Source: JACVRX01 sp963819885
GTDB taxonomy: Bacteria > Actinomycetota > Actinomycetes > Jiangellales > Jiangellaceae
Assembly (NCBI GenBank): GCA_963819885.1
Contig: CAWFXV010000024.1
Location: 186,001 to 250,000, forward strand
DNA length: 64,000 nucleotides
Direction: 5' to 3'
Shown: one piece after another, positions 25,902 to 34,068 of the stretch
Layout of the letters: every line of letters starts with the position of its first letter
Numbering within the stretch: position 1 is the first letter of the stretch
Translations under genes and position numbers: made by a program
The notes under the pieces: generated by a model
The model's input: only the letters and a program-made list of their open reading frames with translations
Databases searched by the model: none
Told to the model about the DNA's origin: nothing

Positions 25902-27518
25902 TCAGCTCCCCGTCCACCGTAACCCGAGAACGGTCCAGTCGTCGGCGCTGGGCGGGTCCACCATCGTCGTGACCACCGCGTCGAGGATCACCTCGAGCGG
26001 GCGATCCCGGACGCCCTGCACGCAGCCGACCAGCAACGCCGTGCCGTCCTCCAGTGAACGATCGCGCGCTTCGACGAGGCCGTCGGTGAAGCCGAGGACG
26101 ACCGCGCCCCGGCGGAGCTGGACGCGCTGGCTGGACCGTTGTTCCGGTACGCCGATGGGGGTCGTTCCGGGGCCCGGGTCCACGAGTTCGGCCGGACCTT
26201 CCATCGGCAGGTGTACCAACGGCGGGTGACCGGCATCGCCCATCACGACTGTGCCGTCGGACGGGTTCAGGACCGCGTAGGCGATGGTCGCCATCTCGGC
26301 TTGGCCACCTTGTTCGACCAGCCGATCCAGCCCGGTCAAGACGGCCGCCGGGTCGGCATCGGCCAGCGCAAGCGCTCGGAGGGCCGAGCGCAGTTGGCCC
26401 ATTCCGGCGGCAGCTGGCAGACCATGTCCCATGACGTCGCCGACGGCGAGAGACACCGAGCCATCCGGCAAGGCGAATACGTCGTACCAGTCCCCTCCGA
26501 CGTGACCCGTTGGCGATGCGGACCCGCTGCGGGCGCCGAGCTCGAGCCCTGGTATCCCCGGCAGGCGGGTCGGCAACAGGCCCGCGGTGAGCCACGTCGC
26601 CGCCGTGCGCTCCTGTTCGAACAGCCGTGCGCGCTCGAGAGCTACTGCGCACTGCTGCGCCACGGCACGAAGGAATCGACGGGTCTCGTCGTGGAACTCC
26701 TGTTCGACGCCGTAGCAGAGACGCAACGCCCCCAGCCGGCCAGACGTGCCCACCAGCGGCACGATCGCCCAGGCCCGCTCACCGGCGCTGTCCACGAAGC
26801 CGAGCAGTCTCTGGTCAGCGAACACCCGGCCGAGCTCGGCGCGGGACCCGATGAAATGCGGCCGTCCCGTCCGGACAGACTCCGCCGTCGGGTTCGCAGC
26901 CTCTTGCGGCCATCGGGAACGGGTCTCGGTCACCCAACTCGGCTCGTTCTCGCCCGGCACCAAGGCCAGCCCGTCGGGTCCAAGCAGGGCGACATAGGAC
27001 CAATCGGCCCCGATCGTGCGCCGGCCGATGGCCGCGATCGCGGCCACCACCTCGCTCACCGTCACGGCCTGGGCCAGCTCCTCTGCCACTTCCAGTAGCT
27101 GTCCCGTACGCGCTCGGCTGTCGCGCAGCGCCTGTTCGGCTTTCCGGCCCGCGGAGTCGTCGACGACGAACACTGCGACTGCGGTCGTCACGCCGTTGTC
27201 GTCGCGCACCGGATACCAGGACGATCGCCGCGGATCGGTCTCGTCCACCGGACGCGCAGGTGCCCCGTCGGTGTGCACGGCCTCACCGGTGTCGAAAACC
27301 CGGTCGATCACCCGCCCGGCTCGGGCACCCGAGGAGACATCGACGGCAAGCTCCTCGATCCTGCGGCCGAGATGTTCGGCGACGGACCTGCGGTGATGGC
27401 GAGCGAGGACCTGGTTGACGGCCAGATACCTGTGCGACGAGTCCAGCACCGCGAACCCGAAGGGCGCGTCGAGACCGAGCAGCGTGTCCAACAGCCGCTG
27501 GGCGTCCCCCGGGGGCAT
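25902..27518 (-). CDS. PAS-GAF-SpoIIE serine/threonine phosphatase
   Basis: 538-aa signalling protein. A PAS domain (about 1-115, GFAVLDSSHRYLAVNQVLAR), a GAF domain (about 130-275) and a C-terminal PPM/SpoIIE phosphatase (about 305-535) are visible. Metal-binding motifs are complete: GGDWYDVF, AVGDVMGHG, MGDAGHPPL and GFTDGLVEA, so it should be catalytically active. Such proteins dephosphorylate anti-sigma-factor antagonists in partner-switching pathways; no kinase or antagonist is adjacent. I choose ATG 27518, with AAGGGG upstream; GTG 27524 overlaps the HhH-GPD stop as GTGA and is also possible. Upstream codons to 27776 are antisense to that gene's body. Confidence 0.86.
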   Translation of the reverse strand: MPPGDAQRLLDTLLGLDAPFGFAVLDSSHRYLAVNQVLARHHRRSVAEHLGRRIEELAVDVSSGARAGRVIDRVFDTGEAVHTDGAPARPVDETDPRRSSWYPVRDDNGVTTAVAVFVVDDSAGRKAEQALRDSRARTGQLLEVAEELAQAVTVSEVVAAIAAIGRRTIGADWSYVALLGPDGLALVPGENEPSWVTETRSRWPQEAANPTAESVRTGRPHFIGSRAELGRVFADQRLLGFVDSAGERAWAIVPLVGTSGRLGALRLCYGVEQEFHDETRRFLRAVAQQCAVALERARLFEQERTAATWLTAGLLPTRLPGIPGLELGARSGSASPTGHVGGDWYDVFALPDGSVSLAVGDVMGHGLPAAAGMGQLRSALRALALADADPAAVLTGLDRLVEQGGQAEMATIAYAVLNPSDGTVVMGDAGHPPLVHLPMEGPAELVDPGPGTTPIGVPEQRSSQRVQLRRGAVVLGFTDGLVEARDRSLEDGTALLVGCVQGVRDRPLEVILDAVVTTMVDPPSADDWTVLGLRWTGS

Positions 27519-27520
27519 TG

Positions 27521-28102
27521 TCACCCCTTCTGTGCCTGCTTGGCCTCGCGCTTGTAGTGCCGGACCTCGGCCAACGAGTCCGCGTCGACCACGTCCGCTA
27601 TCGACCGCCTCGAATCCGCCTCGCCGTAGGCACCGGCCGCCTCGCGCCAACCGTCTGGCCGAACGTCCAGCTGCTTGCCGAGGAGAGCGACGAAGATCCG
27701 GGCCTTCTGGTCGCCGTAGCCGGGTAGTTCGGCCAGCCGCCGGCGCAGCTCTTCCCCAGAACGTGCCTCCGTCCACACCCGGGACACATCCCCGCCGTAC
27801 CGGTCGACGACGAACGCGGCCAGCTTCTGCACCCGGGCGCCCATCGACCGCGGGTACCGGTGCACGGCGGGTGGGCCGGTCATCAAGGCCACGAACTCAT
27901 CCGGGTCGAAACGGGCGACCGCCGCCGGATTCAAGTCGTGCAGACCCATCCGCGCGGCTATCGTCGACGGTCCGGTAAACGCCCATTCCATCGGGATCTG
28001 CTGGTCCAGCAGCATCCCAACGACCAACGCGAACGGGTCTCGCGCCAGCAGCTCATCGGCCTGCTCGTCTTGGGCAAGCCGCAAGGTCGGCTCCGTGCTC
28101 AC
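27521..28102 (-). CDS. HhH-GPD superfamily base-excision repair-like protein
   Basis: 193-aa protein with a helix-hairpin-helix reading AELPGYGDQKARIFVALLGK and N-terminal FALVVGMLLDQQIPMEWAF, as in the actinobacterial HhH-GPD family related to Nth/MutY/AlkA glycosylases. It lacks a C-terminal iron-sulfur Cys cluster. Lesion specificity is unknown. The GTG start at 28102 overlaps the UspA stop (GTGA at 28099-28102), indicating coupling; an in-frame start at 28651 would run through other genes and is rejected. Confidence 0.82.
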   Translation of the reverse strand: MSTEPTLRLAQDEQADELLARDPFALVVGMLLDQQIPMEWAFTGPSTIAARMGLHDLNPAAVARFDPDEFVALMTGPPAVHRYPRSMGARVQKLAAFVVDRYGGDVSRVWTEARSGEELRRRLAELPGYGDQKARIFVALLGKQLDVRPDGWREAAGAYGEADSRRSIADVVDADSLAEVRHYKREAKQAQKG

Positions 28103-28506
28103 GGCTCCTCGGCCTTGACGGCGAGGACCGGACACGGTGCATCGAGCAGGATCCGTTGAGCGTTGCTGCCGAGGATGAGCTTGCCGACCGGCGTCCGGCG
28201 GCGCAATCCGATGACGATGAAGTCCGCCGACACCTCCTCGGCGACCGCGATCAGGTCGTCGGCTACGTCCTGCCCTCGTACAAGCTGGCGGACTTCCGCC
28301 TCGATGCCGGCGTCGGCCAGATCCTCGCGGACGGCGTCGAGCTCTGCTTCGGAACGGATCTCCTCGTCCGCGTCGAAGTCGCGGCCGCCATGGGCCGAAT
28401 TGATGACCACTAGCCGCGCACCTCGCAGCTTGGCTTCCTCCGCAGCACGCCGCAACGCGGCCTTGCCCTCTGCCTTGGGGACGTATCCGACCACGATCGC
28501 GGGCAT
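28099..28506 (-). CDS. universal stress protein (UspA family)
   Basis: 135-aa single Usp domain. It starts MPAIVVGYVPKAEGK and has the ATP-binding signature late in the sequence (GLRRRTPVGKLILGSNAQ), so it is likely of the nucleotide-binding class. The start has GAGAGGAG close upstream. It heads a probable operon UspA, HhH-GPD, PAS-GAF-SpoIIE, each joined by short overlaps, grouping stress sensing with repair. Divergent from the patatin gene. Confidence 0.87.
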   Translation of the reverse strand: MPAIVVGYVPKAEGKAALRRAAEEAKLRGARLVVINSAHGGRDFDADEEIRSEAELDAVREDLADAGIEAEVRQLVRGQDVADDLIAVAEEVSADFIVIGLRRRTPVGKLILGSNAQRILLDAPCPVLAVKAEEP

Positions 28507-28602
28507 TCTCGCGCTCCTCTCGACCGGTCACCACACCGTTGCGGCTGGGCGGCACGCTACTCCCCACCGGGACCTCTACGGTCATCATGCAACGATCACG
28601 CT

Positions 28603-29433
28603 GTGCCCGAGGTTGCGTTCGTGCTCGGCGGCGGGGGGCTGCTCGGCGCATCAGAGGTCGGCATGCTTCGTGCCCTCGTCCACGCCGACGTGCGGCCCGA
28701 TCTGATCGTTGGCACCAGCGTCGGCGCCATCAACGGTGCGGTATTCGCGTCGGCGCCCGGCGGGCACGTCGTCGATCGACTGGAAACGATGTGGAGCTCG
28801 TTGTCCAGGAACGACATCTTCGGCGGCTCTGCCCTGCGACAGGTCTCGACGCTGGCTCGGACCCGTACCCACACGCACAGCAGCGAACCACTGCGGGACT
28901 TGTTGGCGAGCATCTTGGGTGACGACCGACTGATCGAGGACCTCTCCATTCCGTTCCAGTGCGTCGCCGCGAGCATCGAGCGGGCCGCGGAGCATTGGTT
29001 CGAGCGCGGCCGGGTCGTCGAAGCCGTGCTCGCCAGCAGTGCCGTACCGGGGCTCCTTCCCGCGGTCGAGATCGATGGCGAGCACTTCCTCGACGGCGGC
29101 TTGGTCCACTCGATCCCGATCGGCCGCGCGGTGGCTCTCGGGGCTCGCACCGTCTATGTCCTCCATGTCGGACGAATCGAACGTCCGCTCCAGCCGCCCA
29201 GCCGGCCGTGGGAGGTTGCGATGGTGGCGTTCGAGATCGCCCGACGGCACCGGTTCGCCGCCGACATGGCGGCGGTGCCGGACAATGTCACCGTGCACGT
29301 CCTGCCGACGGGCGACCCGGAACCACCGAAGTACGCGGACCTGTCGACGCTGAGGTATCGGGACACGTCACGTGTCGCCGAACGCATCCAGCAAGCTCAG
29401 CAGTCGGCGGCGGCCTACCTGGCGGGTTGGTAA
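28603..29433 (+). CDS. patatin-like phospholipase
   Basis: 276-aa serine lipid hydrolase. Visible: oxyanion-hole GGGGLLGASEVG, nucleophile elbow GTSVGAING (Ser of GxSxG) and the catalytic Asp in FLDGGLVHS. It resembles RssA/YchK-type patatins, which act on phospholipids or lysophospholipids. No signal peptide. The GTG at 28603 has AACGAT six bases upstream. It is followed one base later by an acyltransferase gene, suggesting a lipid-remodelling pair. Confidence 0.88.
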   Translation: MPEVAFVLGGGGLLGASEVGMLRALVHADVRPDLIVGTSVGAINGAVFASAPGGHVVDRLETMWSSLSRNDIFGGSALRQVSTLARTRTHTHSSEPLRDLLASILGDDRLIEDLSIPFQCVAASIERAAEHWFERGRVVEAVLASSAVPGLLPAVEIDGEHFLDGGLVHSIPIGRAVALGARTVYVLHVGRIERPLQPPSRPWEVAMVAFEIARRHRFAADMAAVPDNVTVHVLPTGDPEPPKYADLSTLRYRDTSRVAERIQQAQQSAAAYLAGW

Positions 29434-29434
29434 C

Positions 29435-30445
29435 GTGCTTCCCCCCCGTTGGCTGCGGCGGATACTCATCGCGCCGGCACTGTTCATCCTGATCACCATC
29501 GCCCTGCTGAGCGCGCCGCTGTGGCTGCTGGGCGCGGCGGCCGTCTCACCTTGGCTACCTGGACGCTGGCGACCGCTGCGGTTCCTCTGGTTCATCGCGC
29601 TGTACGCGATCCTGGAACTCGCCGTCCTGCTGGCCTCGTTCGGCCTCTGGATCGGGTCCGGACCCGGACTCGAGATCCATTCGCCGCGGTCCCAACGGGC
29701 GCACCACGAGTTGATGCGGCGGTTCCTCCGCGTACTCGAGTGGGAGGCCAAACGCGTGCTGGGCGTGCGGTTCGCGGTCGAGGGCCCGCTGCCGTCGGAG
29801 TACGGCGACCGGCCGCTGGTCGTCATGGCCAGGCACGCCGGCCCGGGCGATTCGTTCCTCGTCGTCCATGCCCTGATGAACTGGTACGACCGCGAGCCGC
29901 GGATCGTGCTGAAGAACACGCTTCAGTGGGATCCAGCCATCGACGTCTTGCTCAACCGCCTGCCCAACCGCTTCATCGCACCGAATCCGGGCACCGCGGG
30001 AAATGAAACCGAGCGCCACATCGCCGAGTTGGCCACCGGACTTGACCACAACGACTCGTTGGTGATCTTCCCTGAGGGAGGCAACTTCACCACGGGCCGG
30101 CGGCAGCGTGCCATCGCCAGGCTGCGCCGGGGCGGCCACCGGAAGGCCGCTTCCCGGGCCGAACGGATGGTCAACGTCCTCCCGCCACGGCCTGGGGGTG
30201 TCACGGCCGCCTTGCGTGCAGCCCCCGACGCCGACGCCGTGTTCGTCGCACATACCGGGCTCGAGCACTTCGTCACCGTGGCAGATCTCTGGCGCGGGCT
30301 GCCGATGGATACCGAGATCAAGATGCATTGGTGGCGGGTGCCCGCCGCCGAAGTACCCCGCGACGACGACGGCATCGTCGAGTGGTTGTTCGGCTGGTGG
30401 GAGATCGTCGACGAGTGGATCGGGGTACACAAGCCGATTCCGTAG
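29435..30445 (+). CDS. PlsC-like 1-acylglycerol-3-phosphate acyltransferase family protein
   Basis: 336-aa membrane-associated acyltransferase. Two N-terminal hydrophobic segments (about residues 10-30 and 45-65) precede the acyltransferase domain with the HX4D motif in ARHAGPGDSF and a later VIFPEGGNF. Expected reaction: transfer of an acyl chain to a lysophospholipid or glycerol derivative. The GTG at 29435 comes one base after the patatin stop. An in-frame ATG at 29372 would overlap patatin and is less likely. Confidence 0.85.
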   Translation: MLPPRWLRRILIAPALFILITIALLSAPLWLLGAAAVSPWLPGRWRPLRFLWFIALYAILELAVLLASFGLWIGSGPGLEIHSPRSQRAHHELMRRFLRVLEWEAKRVLGVRFAVEGPLPSEYGDRPLVVMARHAGPGDSFLVVHALMNWYDREPRIVLKNTLQWDPAIDVLLNRLPNRFIAPNPGTAGNETERHIAELATGLDHNDSLVIFPEGGNFTTGRRQRAIARLRRGGHRKAASRAERMVNVLPPRPGGVTAALRAAPDADAVFVAHTGLEHFVTVADLWRGLPMDTEIKMHWWRVPAAEVPRDDDGIVEWLFGWWEIVDEWIGVHKPIP

Positions 30446-30482
30446 CGCCAGTCGCGGATCCCGCCCCTGCAACGATGGTCAT

Positions 30483-31790
30483 GTGGGCGCGACGGTGCGA
30501 ACGGAACCCAGCGTGCTCCATCTCGACCTCGACGCCTTCTACGCCGCCGTGGAGCAGAGGGACAAGCCCTCACTGCGCGGCCGGCCGGTCGTGGTGGGAG
30601 GCCTGGGTCCGCGTGGCGTCGTATCCACGGCGTCGTATGAAGCCCGTAGGTACGGTGTGCGGTCGGCGATGTCGATGGCCGAGGCGCGACGACGTTGTCC
30701 GCACGCGGCGTTCCTGGCGGGCCGGTTCGGGGCGTATCACGGGACGAGTGAGATCGTCATGGCCGCATTGCGGGACCTGTCCCCGCTCGTCGAGCCGCTT
30801 TCCCTGGACGAGGCGTTCGTCGATCTGGTAGCTGGACCGCCTCGCGACCTGTCCAGCGCAGGCGTGCGGGCGATCGCCGACGGTCTCCGCCGCGACATCG
30901 TCGAACTAACCCGCCTGACCGCCAGCGTCGGTGCCGCCACGTCGAAGCTGTTGGCCAAGATCGCATCCGAACAGGCGAAACCCGATGGTCTGGTGATCGT
31001 CGAGCCCGGCACTGAACTCGACATCCTCCGCCCACTGCCGGTCCGCGCGCTCTGGGGAGTCGGGCCAGCGACAGCATCCCGGTTGACCCGGCTCGGCGTG
31101 CGGACCGTCGGCGACCTGGACCGGATCACCCAGAGCGAACTGGTCGATTTGCTGGGCGAGGCGCATGGTCTTTCCCTGTACCGGTTGGCCAGGGCCGATG
31201 ACCCCCGTCCGGTTTCCGCCGAACGCGAGTCCAAGTCCGTCAGCGTGGAGGACACCTTCGACCGCGATATTGCCGATCCCGCCCTGCTGGCGGCGTTCGT
31301 CGGGAGATTGTCCACCAGGGTCGCAGCCCGGCTCGGCCGGGCCGGCCTGTCCGGGCGGACGATCACAGTCAAGATCCGGCTATACGACTTCACGACGCTG
31401 TCCAGGTCGGTGACGCTACCCGCGCCGACCGACGATGCGACGGTCGTCGAGCGGCTAGCCACACGCTTGCTGCGCGAGGTCGACACGACCGGCGGCATTC
31501 GACTGCTGGGAGTCGGCGTGTCTGGATTGGCCGATTGGGTGCAGCGGGACCTGTTCGCCGATCCGGACCCGGTGCCTCCACGAGAACAGCCAGACGCTGC
31601 GGAGCAGGTTGCCCTGCCCCGTCAGTGGGTGGCGGGGATGGATGTGGTGCACCGCCAGCACGGCCCCGGCTGGGTCTGGGGCAGTGGACGCGGGCGCGTC
31701 ACGGTCCGCTTCGAAACAGCTGACACCGGTCCCGGCCCGGTTCGGACCTTCGCCGAAGACGACGCCGACCTAGCCCCTTGTCGCACGTGA
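30483..31790 (+). CDS. dinB: DNA polymerase IV
   Basis: Y-family translesion polymerase, 435 aa. The N-terminus reads VLHLDLDAFYAAVEQRDKP with the first catalytic Asp, then GGLGPRGVVSTASYEARRYGVRSAM and the second carboxylate motif SLDEAFVDL. A helix-hairpin-helix (LWGVGPATASRLTRLGVRTVGDL) and little-finger domain follow. The C-terminus has an extra segment (HGPGWVWGSGRGRVTVRFET) common in actinobacterial DinB. Start GTG 30483 or 30495. A large inverted repeat begins in its stop codon. Confidence 0.91.
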   Translation: MGATVRTEPSVLHLDLDAFYAAVEQRDKPSLRGRPVVVGGLGPRGVVSTASYEARRYGVRSAMSMAEARRRCPHAAFLAGRFGAYHGTSEIVMAALRDLSPLVEPLSLDEAFVDLVAGPPRDLSSAGVRAIADGLRRDIVELTRLTASVGAATSKLLAKIASEQAKPDGLVIVEPGTELDILRPLPVRALWGVGPATASRLTRLGVRTVGDLDRITQSELVDLLGEAHGLSLYRLARADDPRPVSAERESKSVSVEDTFDRDIADPALLAAFVGRLSTRVAARLGRAGLSGRTITVKIRLYDFTTLSRSVTLPAPTDDATVVERLATRLLREVDTTGGIRLLGVGVSGLADWVQRDLFADPDPVPPREQPDAAEQVALPRQWVAGMDVVHRQHGPGWVWGSGRGRVTVRFETADTGPGPVRTFAEDDADLAPCRT

Positions 31791-31880
31791 TTGCGCCGGC
31801 AGTGGTCGGCTCGGGTGTGGTGGGCGTAAAACGGCCGACGTAGTCGGCCGCGGGCGGAGCCGACCACTGCCGGCGCAATC
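31789..31880. repeat. 92-bp nested inverted repeat after dinB
   Basis: Outer arms of 24 bases (31789-31812 and 31857-31880) are perfect inverse complements. Inside lies a second perfect hairpin, CGGCCGAC-GTA-GTCGGCCG (31832-31850). The left arm starts within the dinB TGA. Could act as a terminator or be a mobile palindromic element. Confidence 0.8.
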
Positions 31881-31897
31881 TCGCCCAGGGCTGACTC

Positions 31898-31930
31898 TCT
31901 CAGCCTGGTCTCAGCCGACGCGGGCACACT
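31898..31930 (+). promoter_or_regulatory. direct-repeat regulator box and -10 of the response-regulator gene
   Basis: TCTCAGCC-TGG-TCTCAGCC (31898-31916), eight bases, then CACACT (31925-31930), seven bases, then the ATG. The second repeat covers the -35 position. An equivalent arrangement stands before the HtrA-like gene, so this is probably the binding site of the response regulator itself (autoregulation). Confidence 0.6.
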
Positions 31931-31937
31931 GAGCACC

Positions 31938-32618
31938 ATGCGTGTCCTCGTGGTCGACGACGACCCGGCAGTGCGCGAGTCGCTCCGCAGATCACTGGTG
32001 TTCAACGGCTACCAGGTCGAGTTGGCCGAAGACGGCGAGCACGCGTTGCGCATGATCGCGGCTACCCACCCCGATGCGGTGGTCCTGGACGTGATGATGC
32101 CGCGGCTGGACGGGCTGGCGGCCTGCCGGGCCCTACGCGCCGCCGGCGACGACGTGCCCGTCCTCATGCTCACCGCCCGCGACGAGGTGAGCGATCGGGT
32201 CGCTGGACTCGACGCCGGTGCCGACGACTATCTGCCGAAGCCGTTTGCTCTCGAGGAGCTGCTCGCTCGCCTGCGGGCGTTGTTGCGTCGAATCGGCCCA
32301 TCGGAATCCCGCTCGGTTCTGCGCCTTGCCGACCTGTCGCTCGACCCGGTCAGCCGCGATGTGATGCGCGGCGAACGCCCGTTGCGGCTCACCCGGACCG
32401 AGTTCTCGCTGCTGGAGCTGCTGCTGCGGCATTCCCGCCAGGTGTTGCCTCGCGAGCGCATCCTCGAGGAGGTGTGGGGCTACGACTTCCCGACCACCGC
32501 CAACTCGCTGGAGGTCTACGTCGGCTACCTGCGGCGCAAGACCGAAGCCGAGGATGAGCCGCGGCTGATCCACACCGTCCGTGGCGTCGGCTACGTCGCC
32601 CGGGAGACCCCGCCGTGA
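31938..32618 (+). CDS. OmpR-family response regulator (MprA-like)
   Basis: 226-aa regulator. Receiver domain about 1-115, with acidic DDD at 7-9, phosphoacceptor Asp in VVLDVMMPRLDG (about residue 51) and Lys in LPKPFALEELLARL; winged-helix DNA-binding domain about 130-222 with LTRTEFSLLELLLRH and VYVGYLRRKTE. Position and sequence match MprA of the mycobacterial MprAB envelope-stress system. Its stop overlaps the sensor-kinase GTG (GTGA at 32615-32618). The promoter carries direct repeats, likely its own site. Confidence 0.9.
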   Translation: MRVLVVDDDPAVRESLRRSLVFNGYQVELAEDGEHALRMIAATHPDAVVLDVMMPRLDGLAACRALRAAGDDVPVLMLTARDEVSDRVAGLDAGADDYLPKPFALEELLARLRALLRRIGPSESRSVLRLADLSLDPVSRDVMRGERPLRLTRTEFSLLELLLRHSRQVLPRERILEEVWGYDFPTTANSLEVYVGYLRRKTEAEDEPRLIHTVRGVGYVARETPP

Positions 32619-34028
32619 CTGGTGTGCGGGCCCGCCTCGCTCGGCAGCCGCTGCGGAGCAGGGTCGGTGTGCTCGCTGCGCTCGGCGTCGGGCTGGCTGT
32701 GCTGCTCACGGCCACCGCGGCATACATCACCGTGCGCGTGCAATTGACGCGCAGCGTCGACGACAGCCTGCTGGACCGGGCCCGGCAGGCAGTGGCGACC
32801 CAGCTCGGCGACCCGACGGAGCTGGGCCGGGTGCCGTCGGAACCGATCGTCCTCGCCGACGTGCGGTTCTCCCTGGTCCGCGCCGACGGCGCGGCGTTCG
32901 TTGCCCGCGGCGACGATGCCGACCCGACGTGGGGCGAGCCGGAGATCGCCGTCGCACAGGGCAGGCAGACCCAGAGCGTCCGAACCGTCACGACGAACGG
33001 GGACTCGTACCGCGTCGTGGCCGTGCCGGCCGGGCCCGGGACATGCCCTCGTGCTCGGCCAATCGACGTCGACGGTCGACCGGGTCTTGCGCACCCTGGG
33101 CCTGGTTTCGCTCGGCGCCGGTGCGGTGGGCATCGCGCTGGCCGCCTGGGCGGGAGCATCGATCGCACGCATGGGCCTTCGACCGGTCGAGCGTCTGACC
33201 GCCGCAGCCGAACACGTGGCGGCAACAGGCCGGCTCGACCCGATCGAGGTCGAGGGCAATGACGAGATCGCCCGGCTGGCCCACGCGTTCAATGCGATGC
33301 TCACCGCGCTCGATGAGGCACAGGTCCAGCAGCGCCGGCTGGTCGCCGACGCGGGCCACGAGCTGCGTACGCCGCTGACCAGCCTGCGCACCAACATCGA
33401 CCTACTGGCTCAAAGCGACCGCGAAGGTGGGCTCGATCCCGCCGAACGGGCGGGGCTGCTGGCCGACGTGCAGGCCCAGCTGGAAGAGCTCAGCTCTCTG
33501 GTGACCGACTTGATGGAGCTCTCCCGCGAAGATCCGCCGGCCGATACCCGCGAGGCGTTCGACCTGGCCGACATCGTCCGCGACGCGGTGACCAGAGTCC
33601 GCCGGCGAGCACCTGAGGTCATGTTGTCGGAGAATCTCCAGCCGTGGCCGGTGGAAGGCGACCCGCAGCTCCTCGGCCGAGCGGTCACCAACTTGCTCGA
33701 CAACGCGGCCACCTGGAGCCCACCGGGCGGCACCGTGGGCGTGACGTTGCGGGACGGCACGATCGAGGTCTGTGACAACGGGCCCGGTATCGCCGCCGCT
33801 GATCTGCCGCATGTGTTCGATCGGTTCTACCGCTCCGTGGAGGCCCGCGGCCGACCCGGCTCCGGCCTGGGACTGGCCATCGTGCAGGCGGCTGCCGACC
33901 GGCACGGCGGAACAGTGCACGCAGACCGTTCACCAGGCGGCGGAGCGCGGCTGACCATGACGATTCCCGGCGCCGCCGTCGAGGTGCCGCGTGAGCCGGC
34001 GACCGGTTCTTCGTCTGCTCATGCCTGA
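32615..34028 (+). CDS. MprB-like sensor histidine kinase with an apparent frameshift
   Basis: Frame 1 (from GTG 32615) encodes the N-terminus: a transmembrane helix (VGVLAALGVGLAVLLTATAA), then the extracytoplasmic sensor up to VVAVPAGPG at about 33040. Conserved sequence continues one base later in the other frame: HALVLGQSTSTVDRVL, second membrane segment, HAMP, HisKA with ADAGHELRTPLTSL, and HATPase with NLLDNAATWSPP, VCDNGPGIA and GSGLGLAIV. Removing one G from GGGCCCGGG near 33030-33041 restores a protein of about 470 aa. Probably an assembly error, otherwise a recent pseudogene. Confidence 0.82.
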
Positions 34029-34029
34029 C

Positions 34030-34062
34030 TCTCAGCGTCTTCTCAGCCGGACTAGGCAAGCT
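34030..34062 (+). promoter_or_regulatory. direct-repeat regulator box and -10 of the HtrA-like gene
   Basis: TCTCAGCG-TCT-TCTCAGCC (34030-34048), eight bases, then CAAGCT (34057-34062), six bases, then ATG 34069. Same 11-bp pitch and same eight-base gap as before the response regulator. TAGGCA at 34053 is an alternative -10. Confidence 0.58.
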
Positions 34063-34068
34063 GTCGCC

